64,000 nt of DNA from Sva-07 sp963829585 (GTDB taxonomy: Bacteria; Actinomycetota; Acidimicrobiia; Acidimicrobiales; Ilumatobacteraceae). Made by a program: the position numbers and the translations under genes. Where the stretch lies: NCBI GenBank assembly GCA_963829585.1, contig CAWHJD010000001.1, positions 124,001 to 188,000 on the forward strand, in the 5' to 3' direction. A model generated the notes under the pieces. It was not told where the DNA came from, ran no database searches, and was given only the letters and a program-made list of their open reading frames with translations. Each line of letters opens with the position of its first letter. Within the stretch, counting starts at the first letter, position 1. Positions 51,502-59,614 of this stretch are shown one piece after another.

Positions 51502-52872
51502 ATGAGCAGAGCGAGAGTCGTCCACGTGTGCAGCGAGTGCGGCACCTCCCACCCGAAGTGGGCCGGCCGGTGTGCGGGTTGCGGTGACTGGAACACCCTG
51601 GTCGAAGACGTGGAGGTGGACGTCGTCGACGCGACCTCCGTCGCATCGAGCCGGCCAGGTCCCACTCGGATCGGCGACGTCGGAACCGAGCACGGGCATC
51701 CGGTCACGACGTCGATCCCCGAGCTCGATCGTGTCCTCGGGGGCGGGCTGGTGGCCGGGTCGGTCACGCTGCTCGGCGGCGAACCGGGCATCGGCAAGAG
51801 CACGCTGTTGCTGCAACTGCTCGCCACGTGGAACGGGCCGACCTTGTACGTGACCGCCGAGGAGAGCGCGCAGCAGGTCAAACGGCGTGCCGAACGCCTC
51901 GGCGCCACCCGCGACGACCTCTGGCTGCATGCCGAGACCTCGCTGACCCCCATCCTCGAAGCGATCGACCGCATCCGGCCCGAACTCGTCGTGATCGACT
52001 CGATCCAGACCGTCTCCGATCCGACCCTCGGCTCGCTGCCCGGCAGTGTCGGACAGGTGCGTGGCTGTGCCCAGCGGCTCGTCAACGAGGCCAAGGAGCG
52101 CGGCGTGTCGATCATGCTGGTCGGTCACGTCACCAAGGACGGCGGGCTGGCCGGCCCACGCGTGTTGGAGCACGTCGTCGACACGGTGCTGCAGTTCGAG
52201 GGCGACCGTCACCATGCGCTGCGGCTGCTGCGGGCGTCGAAGCACCGGTTCGGGCCGACGAACGAGCTCGGCCTGTTCGAGATGGCGACCACCGGCCTCG
52301 TCGGGGTGCCGGATCCGTCGTCGTTGTTCCTCGCCGACCGGCGCACCGGCATCCCCGGTTCAGCGGTCGTGCCGACCATGGAGGGGCAACGCCCGATCGT
52401 GGTCGAGGTGCAGGCACTGGCCAACCCGAGCGTGCCGGGAGTGCCACCACGCCGCAGCGCCCTGGGCCTCGACGGTGCCCGGCTGTCGATGCTCATGGCG
52501 GTGCTCGCCCGCCGCAGCCGGGTGATGGTCGGCGATCAGGACGTGTACGCATCCACCGCCGGCGGCGTGAAGCTCAGCGAGCCGGGGCTCGACCTCGGCG
52601 TGTGCCTCGCCGTGGTCAGTGCGGTTCGCGATCACCCACTCCCTGCCGACCTCGCCGTGTTCGGCGAGGTGGGCCTCGGCGGCGAACTCCGCCAGGTCGG
52701 CCAGGCAGCGCGTCGGCTGACCGAGGCAGCGCGGCTCGGCTTCTCACGCGTGATCGTGCCGACCAATTCGCCCGACTGCGACGCCGACATCGCCGTGCTC
52801 CGTGCGGCGACCCTGAGCGAGGCCATCGCCCTTGCCGGGCTGGGTTCGGGGTCCCTTCGAGCTGCCGTGTGA
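51502..52872 (+). CDS. radA: DNA repair protein RadA
   Basis: The 456-residue protein has the N-terminal zinc finger CSECGTSHPKWAGRCAGCG, RecA-like core with Walker A GGEPGIGKSTL, ELVVIDSIQTV, and a C-terminal Lon-like domain (STAGGVKLSEPGLDLGVCLAVVSAV). The RadA-specific motif normally KNRFG is KHRFG here (ASKHRFGPTNELGLF). RadA drives branch migration and D-loop extension in recombination. ATG 51490 and 51493 are alternative starts. It is followed after 43 bp by disA, the usual order. Confidence 0.95.
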   Translation: MSRARVVHVCSECGTSHPKWAGRCAGCGDWNTLVEDVEVDVVDATSVASSRPGPTRIGDVGTEHGHPVTTSIPELDRVLGGGLVAGSVTLLGGEPGIGKSTLLLQLLATWNGPTLYVTAEESAQQVKRRAERLGATRDDLWLHAETSLTPILEAIDRIRPELVVIDSIQTVSDPTLGSLPGSVGQVRGCAQRLVNEAKERGVSIMLVGHVTKDGGLAGPRVLEHVVDTVLQFEGDRHHALRLLRASKHRFGPTNELGLFEMATTGLVGVPDPSSLFLADRRTGIPGSAVVPTMEGQRPIVVEVQALANPSVPGVPPRRSALGLDGARLSMLMAVLARRSRVMVGDQDVYASTAGGVKLSEPGLDLGVCLAVVSAVRDHPLPADLAVFGEVGLGGELRQVGQAARRLTEAARLGFSRVIVPTNSPDCDADIAVLRAATLSEAIALAGLGSGSLRAAV

Positions 52873-52915
52873 CGTCGCCGCAGCTCGCCGGCCCATCGTC
52901 ATCTAGAATCAATGA

Positions 52916-53992
52916 ATGGGCTCCCGATACAGCGGTGTGAACGAGGCGATGCGGGACGCCCTCGCCCGCGTGTCACCGGGGACGCCGCTGCGTGACGGCA
53001 TCGACCGGGTGGTTCGATCGAAGGCGGGCGCGCTGCTCGTGCTCAGCGACGAGGCCGACGTGCTGGCGATCTGCTCCGGCGGATTTCTCGTCGATGCTCC
53101 GTACAGCCCTCAACGCCTGTCCGAACTCGCCAAGATGGACGGCGCCATCATCATCTCCGCCGATGGTGGACGCATCGCTCGCGCCAATGTGCACCTCGTC
53201 CCCGACCCGACCGTGGCCACCAGCGAGACCGGGACGCGCCACCGCACGGCTGAACGTGTCGCGCGTTCACTCGACGTGCACGTCGTGTCGGCGAGCGAGG
53301 AGATGGGGGTCATCAACGTCTACGCCGGGGGCGACAAGCGACAGCTGCAAGAGGTCGGTCATCTGCTCGATCGTGCGAACCAGGCGCTGCAGACGCTCGA
53401 GCGTTACAAGGTGCGCCTCGACGACGCCATCACGAACCTGACCGCCGTCGAGATCGAAGACGTCGTGACCCTGCGCGACGTGGTGGCCGTCGTGCAGCGC
53501 GGTGAGATGGTCCACCGGATCGCCGACGAGATCGAGACGATGATCATCGAACTCGGCGTCGACGCCCGACTCCTCAGGTTGCAGCTCGACGAGCTGTACG
53601 GCGAGATCGACGACGAACTCGACCTCGTCGTCGCCGACTACCTGCCGTCCGGCCGCTCGGTTGCCGAGACGCTCGCGGGAATGACACAGCTCTCCGACGA
53701 CGAAGTCCTCAATCTGCGCCTCGCCGCGAGTGCACTGTCACCCGGCGCCGATTCGACCGACCTCGGCCAGGAGGCGGCACCGAAGGGACTGCGTCTGCTC
53801 CACCGGGTCAGTCGACTGCCGCCCGAGACGGCGATCGACGTGGCCAACCACTTCGGCGGACTCGCCAAGCTCCAACGGGCGACGGTCGACGACCTCATGT
53901 CCGTCGACGGCGTCGACGAGACGACCGCCCGGGCCATACGCGAGACCCTGAGCCGAGTCACCGAGTCGACCATCCTCGACCAGTACAGCTGA
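52916..53992 (+). CDS. disA: DNA integrity scanning diadenylate cyclase
   Basis: A 358-residue protein: N-terminal DAC domain with MDGAIIISADGGRI (DGA motif) and SETGTRHRTAERVA (RHR motif), a coiled spine (ALQTLERYKVRLDDAITNL), and C-terminal helix-hairpin-helix DNA-binding repeats (LPPETAIDVANHFGGLAKLQRATVDDLMSVDGVDETTARAI). It makes c-di-AMP from ATP and stops at branched DNA. TAGAAT is 6 nt before ATG 52916, so the mRNA is probably leaderless. Confidence 0.97.
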   Translation: MGSRYSGVNEAMRDALARVSPGTPLRDGIDRVVRSKAGALLVLSDEADVLAICSGGFLVDAPYSPQRLSELAKMDGAIIISADGGRIARANVHLVPDPTVATSETGTRHRTAERVARSLDVHVVSASEEMGVINVYAGGDKRQLQEVGHLLDRANQALQTLERYKVRLDDAITNLTAVEIEDVVTLRDVVAVVQRGEMVHRIADEIETMIIELGVDARLLRLQLDELYGEIDDELDLVVADYLPSGRSVAETLAGMTQLSDDEVLNLRLAASALSPGADSTDLGQEAAPKGLRLLHRVSRLPPETAIDVANHFGGLAKLQRATVDDLMSVDGVDETTARAIRETLSRVTESTILDQYS

Positions 53993-54022
53993 CGCCACCA
54001 GGCGTCCGAGACGTCGTCGCCG

Positions 54023-55333
54023 TCAGTTGGCGATGGTGGTGGGGGCCTTCGGGTCGGCGACCGTCGGCAGGATGGCGTCCCACACGGCCGCGTCGTCGAA
54101 GCCCAGCGCCCACAGGGCGACACCGTCGAGGCGATACTCCCGGGCCAGATCCATCCTCAGCCGGATGCCGTCACCGTCGATGTAGTGCACCTGACGGGTC
54201 TGGACACAGGAGGTCGTTCCATCGGTCACTTCCAGGTCGTACTCGAACATCCATTCACCGGTCTCGTCGACGCGAACCGGTTGGACCTCGCGGCGGGCGA
54301 TGAGGTCGTCGACCGATCGAGCCGACACGGTGGTTCGACCCGGCACATCGTTCTGAGGACACTCACCGGCCACGAACACGGGCCAGTTGCGTCCGTAGGC
54401 CGGCAGGCCGAGCACGAGCTTGTCGGGGGACCCGGTCGCCTCGATCGCTCCCGTGATGGCCGACTCGACCCAGTCGACCGGGGCAATCGGGCCCGGCTCG
54501 GTGACCGAGTAGTCATAGGCCATCATTCGGATCCGGTCGACATGTTCCACGATGGCGCCGTAGTCGTACACCCAGTAACCGCTCTGCGCCGTCTGGCCGG
54601 CGTCGTACACCGGCGGGATGCTCACCGTCAGTGTCCGCCCGTCGGCGTGCAGGGCTGCGCCGAGCTCCTCGACGAACGACACCCAGTTCGGACGCGTCGC
54701 GGCCCACGTGTCGCGTCCGTCGGCGAACGCGAACTGTTCGTAGTCGATGTCGATGCCGTCGTATCCGCCATCGGCCGCGAACGCTCGAATCGCCTCGACG
54801 TGGCGCGCCCGGGTCACCGGATCAGCGAGGATCGCGGCCATCGTGCCGGCCGGCAGCGCATCGATGATGGAGGGGACCACCTCCACATCGGCACTCTTCG
54901 CCTGCTCCATGAACCGTGCCGTCAGCTCTGCGGACGCGTTCGGGTCGACGATGATCTGGTCGACCCCTGCAGCGTTGAACCAGAACGGCGACACCTCGCG
55001 CATCGACGGCCCGCGCTGGTCGAAGTCCGCCGACGAGGCGTCGAGCGCCCAGTACGGCACCCAGGCATCGAGCGCGATGTCCGGCTTGGGCGGCAGGGGT
55101 TGCTCCCTCGACGAGACGTAGAGCGCCGCCCCGACGATCAGGATGATCACGACACCGAGGCCACCCAGCACGGCGAACCGGCGCCGCCGTCGCGTCGGCG
55201 GCTCGCCACCGTCCGTCGGCGTGGCGTCGACAGCCGGTTCAACCAAGGTGGAGGCGTCGGAGTCGAGCGAGGTCGACACCGACGAGGGACTGGACGATGG
55301 TGAGCCCGGGGGCGGCTGCGACAGGGACGACAT
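54023..55333 (-). CDS. GH18-family glycosidase with N-terminal membrane anchor
   Basis: The 436-residue protein has a Ser/Pro-rich cytoplasmic part, a membrane helix (FAVLGGLGVVIILIVGAALYV), and a GH18 barrel: YWALDASSADF, VVPSIIDAL, YDGIDIDYEQFAFADG (DxxDxDxE catalytic motif), MMAYDYS and LVLGLPAYGRNWP. It resembles YaaH/SleL-type enzymes that act on N-acetylglucosamine polymers such as peptidoglycan outside the membrane. With ATG 55333 it overlaps the HAD gene by 95 bp; a TTG near 55245 would remove most of the overlap and is possible. Confidence 0.82.
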   Translation of the reverse strand: MSSLSQPPPGSPSSSPSSVSTSLDSDASTLVEPAVDATPTDGGEPPTRRRRRFAVLGGLGVVIILIVGAALYVSSREQPLPPKPDIALDAWVPYWALDASSADFDQRGPSMREVSPFWFNAAGVDQIIVDPNASAELTARFMEQAKSADVEVVPSIIDALPAGTMAAILADPVTRARHVEAIRAFAADGGYDGIDIDYEQFAFADGRDTWAATRPNWVSFVEELGAALHADGRTLTVSIPPVYDAGQTAQSGYWVYDYGAIVEHVDRIRMMAYDYSVTEPGPIAPVDWVESAITGAIEATGSPDKLVLGLPAYGRNWPVFVAGECPQNDVPGRTTVSARSVDDLIARREVQPVRVDETGEWMFEYDLEVTDGTTSCVQTRQVHYIDGDGIRLRMDLAREYRLDGVALWALGFDDAAVWDAILPTVADPKAPTTIAN

Positions 55334-55892
55334 GGGGGACACCCAGCGTCGCACACCCCGCGGCCACTGCGGAGGCAACCCCGGTGGGTGAATCCTCGAT
55401 CGCCACGCAGGCACGCGGGTCGACGCCCAGTGCCGCAGCGGCGGCGAGATAGGGCTCGGGGTCGGGCTTGCCGTTGGTCACCTCGTCGCCGGTGATCGAG
55501 GCGGCGAACGACCCCGGAGGGGCCGCCGCGATCACCGCGTCGGCGAGTGGTCGCCACGACATGGTGACCATCGCGCAGGGAACACCCTCGGCCATGCACT
55601 CGGCGAGGAGTTCGGCGGCGCCGGGTCGCCACGGCAGGTCGTCGGCGACGCGGGCGATCACTCCGTCGAGCAACCAGCGGGCGATCTCGTCGGGCTCCAT
55701 CGCGACATTGCCGCGAGTTCGGAGTTCGTGGCCGGCATCGAGCAGGTCGAACCCCACGATCGAGTGCGCATCGGCGTCGGTCCAGGTCCCACCGTGGAGA
55801 TCGACCAATTCGTGCTCACATGCGATCCAGTACGGCTCGGTGTCGACCAACGTGCCGTCCATGTCCCACAGCACCGCCGCCGGCTCAGTCAT
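55239..55892 (-). CDS. HAD-family phosphatase, beta-phosphoglucomutase-like
   Basis: A 217-residue haloacid-dehalogenase protein: motif I WDMDGTLVDTEPYW (Asp9 and Asp11), cap helices, motif II MVTMS, motif III Lys in NGKPDPEPYL and motif IV IEDSPTGVASAVAAG. It hydrolyses or isomerises a small phosphorylated metabolite; the substrate is not defined. It precedes the GH18 gene in the same direction and overlaps it. Confidence 0.88.
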   Translation of the reverse strand: MTEPAAVLWDMDGTLVDTEPYWIACEHELVDLHGGTWTDADAHSIVGFDLLDAGHELRTRGNVAMEPDEIARWLLDGVIARVADDLPWRPGAAELLAECMAEGVPCAMVTMSWRPLADAVIAAAPPGSFAASITGDEVTNGKPDPEPYLAAAAALGVDPRACVAIEDSPTGVASAVAAGCATLGVPHVVPVAAAPGLTIVQSLVGVDLARLRRLHLG

Positions 55893-55940
55893 GGGCTGCA
55901 GTGTGCCGTGCGACGGTCTTCGGCGACGTGATCGCGACGG

Positions 55941-57275
55941 TCACGATCGGAAGATGGTGATCTTGTCCTCGCCGATGCGCGCACGCTTCTCGGGGTCGTC
56001 GATGCCGAGGCCCTCCGAGGGAGCGAGGCACAACACGCCGAGCTTGCCCTCGACCTCGTTGTGGTGCACGGCGAGTGCGGCATCGCCGACCTCGGTCAGG
56101 TCGTAGGTCTGCGTGAGCAGCGGCTGGATACGCCCCTGGTCGAGCAGCTTGTTGGCGGCGTACGACTCGGCATAGTTGGCGAAGTGCGAACCGATGAGCT
56201 TCTTGAGGCGCATCCAGAAGTGGCGGTTGTCGAACTCGACCATGTAGCCCGACGTCGCCGCGCACGTGACGATCGTGCCGCCACGCTTCACCGCGAACAC
56301 CGACGCCCCCATCGTGGAACGACCCGGGTGTTCGAACACGATGTCGACGTCCTCGCCGTTGTTGACCTCGCGGATCTTCTTGCCGAAGCGCCGCCACTCG
56401 GATTCGTCCTGGGTGTTCTCGTCGGACCAGAACTGGTAGTTCTCCGCCCGCCGATCGATGACCGCATCGACACCCATCCGGTTGAGGAGGGCCGCCCGCT
56501 CGGGTGACGACACCACGCCGATCGGCGTGCCTCCACCGTTGAGCACGTACTGCACCGCGTAGCCGCCGATGCCTCCGGTGGCGCCCCAGATCAGCACGTT
56601 GTCACCCTGCTTCATCTGTGCGCCGTTCGGGCTCACGAGCATCCGGTACGAGGTGGAGCTGCACAGCGCGTTCACTGCGGACTCCTCCCAGCTGAGATGG
56701 CTCGGCTTCGGCATGAGCTGGTTGGCCTTGACCACGGCGAGGTCCGCGAGGCCACCGAAGTTCGTCTCGAATCCCCAGATCAGCTGGTTGCTCGCGAGCA
56801 TCGAGTCGTTGTGGGCGCTCGGATCCTGATCGTCGACGTAGTTGCAGTGCACGGTCACACGATCGCCGGGCTTCCAGTTGCGCACCGCCGAACCGACCCG
56901 CAGGACGACGCCCGACGCATCGGAACCCACCACGTGGTACGGCAGCGAGTGGCGCTTGCCCCATTCGTTGTCGCGGCCCATCCGATCGAGGAACCCGAAG
57001 GTCGGCAGCGGCTCGAAGATCGAACTCCACACGGTGTTGAAGTTGATGCTCGACGCCATCACCGCGAGGTAGACCTCGTCGGGTGCCAGCTCGGGTGTGG
57101 CGACCTGCTCGACGTGCAGGGACTTGCGGGGGTCCTTGTCCCAGGATTCGACCCCCTCGAACATGGCTGCCTCGTCACGCTTGACGACCGCCGCGCGGTA
57201 GCTCTCGGGAATCGGCAGGCCGCCGAGATCGTCGCCGCTGGCACCGGATTGGATGGCCTCGAGGATCTGTTGCAT
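55941..57275 (-). CDS. ccr: crotonyl-CoA carboxylase/reductase
   Basis: The 444-residue zinc-less MDR protein has the Ccr layout: VMASSINFNTVWSSIFEPLPTF, YHVVGSDASGVVLRVG, GDRVTVHCNYVDDQDPSAHNDSMLASNQ, NADPH fold DNVLIWGATGGIGGYAVQYVLNGG, and FEHPGRSTMGASVFAVKRGG. The N-terminal 50-residue extension and the HNDSM loop set it apart from ordinary quinone reductases. It converts crotonyl-CoA with CO2 and NADPH to ethylmalonyl-CoA. A perfect palindrome overlaps its -10 box, so it is likely repressed by a TetR-type protein. Confidence 0.93.
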   Translation of the reverse strand: MQQILEAIQSGASGDDLGGLPIPESYRAAVVKRDEAAMFEGVESWDKDPRKSLHVEQVATPELAPDEVYLAVMASSINFNTVWSSIFEPLPTFGFLDRMGRDNEWGKRHSLPYHVVGSDASGVVLRVGSAVRNWKPGDRVTVHCNYVDDQDPSAHNDSMLASNQLIWGFETNFGGLADLAVVKANQLMPKPSHLSWEESAVNALCSSTSYRMLVSPNGAQMKQGDNVLIWGATGGIGGYAVQYVLNGGGTPIGVVSSPERAALLNRMGVDAVIDRRAENYQFWSDENTQDESEWRRFGKKIREVNNGEDVDIVFEHPGRSTMGASVFAVKRGGTIVTCAATSGYMVEFDNRHFWMRLKKLIGSHFANYAESYAANKLLDQGRIQPLLTQTYDLTEVGDAALAVHHNEVEGKLGVLCLAPSEGLGIDDPEKRARIGEDKITIFRS

Positions 57276-57283
57276 GACCTGCG

Positions 57284-57300
57284 ACGTTACCGATCGGTAA
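57284..57300 (-). promoter_or_regulatory. ccr promoter with overlapping palindromic operator
   Basis: TTACCGATCGGTAA (57287-57300) is a perfect 14-bp palindrome. The minus-strand -10 box TAACGT occupies 57289-57284, 8 nt before the ccr ATG, and shares 3 bp with the palindrome. This fits a TetR-type operator. Confidence 0.6.
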
Positions 57301-57331
57301 TCCCACCGACAAAGCGCGCCCCCACCCCACA

Positions 57332-57395
57332 CCACCCCCGAAATTCTCCTCCCGGTGCGCGCTGAGCGCGCACCGGGAGGCATTTTCGGGGGTGG
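57332..57395. repeat. large interrupted palindrome between ccr and thiolase
   Basis: A central 15-bp perfect stem (57348-57362 with 57366-57380, CCTCCCGGTGCGCGC) is framed by a 12-bp perfect stem (57332-57343 CCACCCCCGAAA with 57384-57395), separated by small bulges. It lies between two divergent promoters. Confidence 0.75.
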
Positions 57396-57419
57396 GGGGT
57401 GGAGGGGTAGCGTTGCCGC

Positions 57420-58610
57420 ATGGCTTCCACAGGTTCATTCATCGTCGCCGGCGCTCGGACGCCGATCGGGAAGATGAGCGGCGCACTGTCGTCGTTCTCC
57501 GCTGCCGATCTGGGTGGGTTCGCGATCAGTGCCGCACTCGAGCGCGCGGGCGTGGCGCCCGACGAGGTCCAGCACGTCATCATGGGTCAGGTGCTCATGG
57601 CCGGCCAGGGTCAGGTGCCGAGTCGCCAGGCCGCCGTGAAGGCCGGCATTCCGATGAGCGTCCCGTCGGTCAACATCAACAAGGTCTGCCTGTCGGGCCT
57701 CAACTCGATCTACCTCGCGAACCAGATGATCGCGGCCGGTGAGGCCGACATCGTCGTGGCCGGCGGTATGGAGTCCATGACCAACGCCCCGTACATCGCC
57801 GATGGCGCCCGCGGGGGCTTCCGCTACGGCAACACGGAGTTGCGCGACGCGATCATCGCCGACGGCCTGTGGTGTTCGTTCGACGGCTGCCTGATGGGGT
57901 TGGGCACCGATCGCTACGCCGGCAGCGAGAGCATCAGCCGGGCGGCGCAGGACGAGTTCGCCGCCGTGTCCAACGAGCGCGCCGCCAATGCGATCAAGGA
58001 CGGCCGCCTGGCCGACGAGATCGTGCCGGTGGCCGTTCCCCAGCGCAAGGGCGACCCGATCCTCGTCGAGACCGACGAGGGTGTGCGCCCCGGCACGACC
58101 GCCGAGAGCCTCGGCGGTCTGCGCCCCGCCTTCGACAAGGACGGCACCGTCACCGCCGGCAACGCATCGCAGCTCTCCGACGGCGCCAGCGCCATCGTGA
58201 TGATGTCGAGGGCCGAGGCCGAACGCCGCGGCGTGTCACCGCTCGGCGAGTTCGTGTCGTACGGGATGGTCGCCGGGCCCGACAGCGCATCGTTGCTCCA
58301 CCAGCCGAGCCGGGCGATCCTGCAGGCCGCCGAGCGCGCCGGCATCGCCATCGCCGATCTCGACCTGTTCGAGATCAACGAGGCGTTCGCCGCCGTCGGG
58401 ATCGCCTCCATCGCGGAACTCGGCATCAGCGCCGACATCGTCAACGTCAACGGCGGGGCGATCGCACTCGGCCACCCGATCGGCATGAGCGGCAACCGTC
58501 TGGCCCTCACGATCCTGCACGAGCTGAAGCGCCGCGGCGGCGGAATCGGCGCCGTGGCACTGTGCGGCGGCGGCGGCCAGGGCGACGCCGCCATCCTGCG
58601 CACCGTCTGA
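57420..58610 (+). CDS. acetyl-CoA acetyltransferase (thiolase)
   Basis: A 396-residue degradative/biosynthetic thiolase: nucleophile Cys in NKVCLSGLNS (near residue 90), ALGHPIGMSGNRL with the His, and the second Cys in ALCGGGGQGDA. Length and motifs match acetoacetyl-CoA thiolases. It condenses or splits acetoacetyl-CoA, which fits with ccr on the other side of the promoter region (ethylmalonyl-CoA or butyryl-CoA routes). TAGCGT is 6 nt before the ATG, so it is probably leaderless. Confidence 0.93.
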   Translation: MASTGSFIVAGARTPIGKMSGALSSFSAADLGGFAISAALERAGVAPDEVQHVIMGQVLMAGQGQVPSRQAAVKAGIPMSVPSVNINKVCLSGLNSIYLANQMIAAGEADIVVAGGMESMTNAPYIADGARGGFRYGNTELRDAIIADGLWCSFDGCLMGLGTDRYAGSESISRAAQDEFAAVSNERAANAIKDGRLADEIVPVAVPQRKGDPILVETDEGVRPGTTAESLGGLRPAFDKDGTVTAGNASQLSDGASAIVMMSRAEAERRGVSPLGEFVSYGMVAGPDSASLLHQPSRAILQAAERAGIAIADLDLFEINEAFAAVGIASIAELGISADIVNVNGGAIALGHPIGMSGNRLALTILHELKRRGGGIGAVALCGGGGQGDAAILRTV

Positions 58611-58635
58611 GTGAGCGAACAGAACCCAACGACAT

Positions 58636-58670
58636 CGACACTGCCGGGCGCATCGCGCCCGGCAGTGTCG
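58636..58670 (+). terminator. thiolase terminator hairpin
   Basis: CGACACTGCCGGGCGC (58636-58651), loop ATC, exact complement (58655-58670): a 16-bp perfect stem 25 nt after the thiolase stop. Confidence 0.75.
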
Positions 58671-58757
58671 CGTTGTCGGACCCACATCGCTCATCGTCGC
58701 AACACGTTGTGTCACCGGGCAATCACATTCCGTGCCGGTCGTTCTCACAGAACGTGC

Positions 58758-58785
58758 TTGACACGCCACGTCACGTAGGTAAACT
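58758..58785 (+). promoter_or_regulatory. candidate promoter P1
   Basis: TTGACA (58758-58763), 16-nt spacer, TAAACT (58780-58785). It points away from the thiolase and towards the proposed small RNA. Confidence 0.5.
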
Positions 58786-58815
58786 GACGTCAACAGCGAC
58801 ATATATTACGAACAG

Positions 58816-58844
58816 TTGACAAACTGGTCGGTTGTCCGTAATGT
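58816..58844 (+). promoter_or_regulatory. candidate promoter P2
   Basis: TTGACA (58816-58821), 17-nt spacer, TAATGT (58839-58844): consensus-like for the housekeeping sigma factor and the best match in the window. No plus-strand protein gene follows. Confidence 0.6.
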
Positions 58845-58850
58845 GATCGC

Positions 58851-58964
58851 AACAAACACATCGAGTGAGCCAACGTCGTCTCACCCCCTTCTGGGGCATC
58901 ATCGAAATGAATCGGCCCGTCCGCCCGCAACCGATTCGTGGAGATGGTGCCCCAGTACATTTTT
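58851..58964 (+). ncRNA. candidate small RNA with intrinsic terminator
   Basis: From the start expected for P2 to a run of five T (58960-58964) lies an about 114-nt transcript. It holds a small hairpin (GTGAG/CTCAC), an alternative CCCC-TTCT-GGGG hairpin, and a long stem: TGGGGCATCATC (58892-58903) with GATGGTGCCCCA (58943-58954) around an inner GAATCGG/CCGATTC stem (58909-58915, 58931-58937). It contains no plausible short protein, and the next gene (recR) is on the other strand. It lacks the GGAAG-AGCAGCC core of SRP RNA. Class unknown. Confidence 0.5.
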
Positions 58965-59008
58965 CCGGTGCGACATCGCACCACACCTCCGTGGGATCGC
59001 ACCAGCGA

Positions 59009-59614
59009 TCAGTCGATGGTGCGACGACCCTCGATCGCGCGACCGAGCGTGAGTTCGTCGGCGTACTCCAGGTCGCCGCCGACGGGGAGACCGCTGGCGA
59101 TCCGGGTGACCGTCAACCCGATCGGCTTCAGCAGCCGGGCGAGGTACATGGCGGTGACCTCACCTTCGGTGTTCGGGTTGGTGCACAAGATGATCTCCTC
59201 GATGCCCTCCGGCTCGATCCGAGCAACGAGCTCGCGGATCTTGAGCTGCTCGGGGCCGATTCCTTCGAGCGGGCTCATCGCGCCGAGCAGCACGTGGTAC
59301 CGACCGCGAAATTCACCGGTCTTCTCGATGGCCACGATGTCACGGGATTCCTCCACCACGCAGACCATCGACGAGCTGCGGCCCTCGTCGCTGCAGATCG
59401 GGCAGAGCGGCCCCTCGGCGACGTTGAAGCACCGTTCACAGAACCGGACACGTGCCTTGGCGTCGGTGATCGCGAACGCGAGACGGGTGGCATCCTCGGT
59501 GGGCACCTTCAGCAGGTGGAACGCGATGCGCTGCGCCGACTTCGGGCCGATGCCCGGAAGTCGCCCGAGTTCGTCGATCAGAACCTGGACCGGCGCGGTG
59601 TAGTTGCCGGACAT
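59009..59614 (-). CDS. recR: recombination mediator RecR
   Basis: A 201-residue protein: HhH motif LGRLPGIGPKSAQRIAFHLL, zinc finger CERCFNVAEGPLCPIC, Toprim domain (VCVVEESRDIVAIEKTGEFRGRYHVLLGAMSPLEGIGPEQL) and ATNPNTEGEVTAMYLARLL-type C-terminus (seen as CTNPNTEGEVTAMY). With RecF/RecO it loads RecA. Its ATG overlaps the dnaX stop by one base; no YbaB/EbfC gene lies between them, unlike in many bacteria. Confidence 0.96.
   Translation of the reverse strand: MSGNYTAPVQVLIDELGRLPGIGPKSAQRIAFHLLKVPTEDATRLAFAITDAKARVRFCERCFNVAEGPLCPICSDEGRSSSMVCVVEESRDIVAIEKTGEFRGRYHVLLGAMSPLEGIGPEQLKIRELVARIEPEGIEEIILCTNPNTEGEVTAMYLARLLKPIGLTVTRIASGLPVGGDLEYADELTLGRAIEGRRTID

Noticed and set aside
57666..57680. 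Further RTCAAC copies inside the thiolase gene (also near 58439)
   Set aside because: The copies are directly adjacent with no 5-nt spacer and encode conserved Val-Asn residues, so they are coding coincidence.
58851..58964. SRP (4.5S/scRNA) RNA near dnaX-recR
   Set aside because: The conserved GGAAG...AGCAGCC tetraloop and internal-loop core is on neither strand, so only a generic small-RNA call is made.
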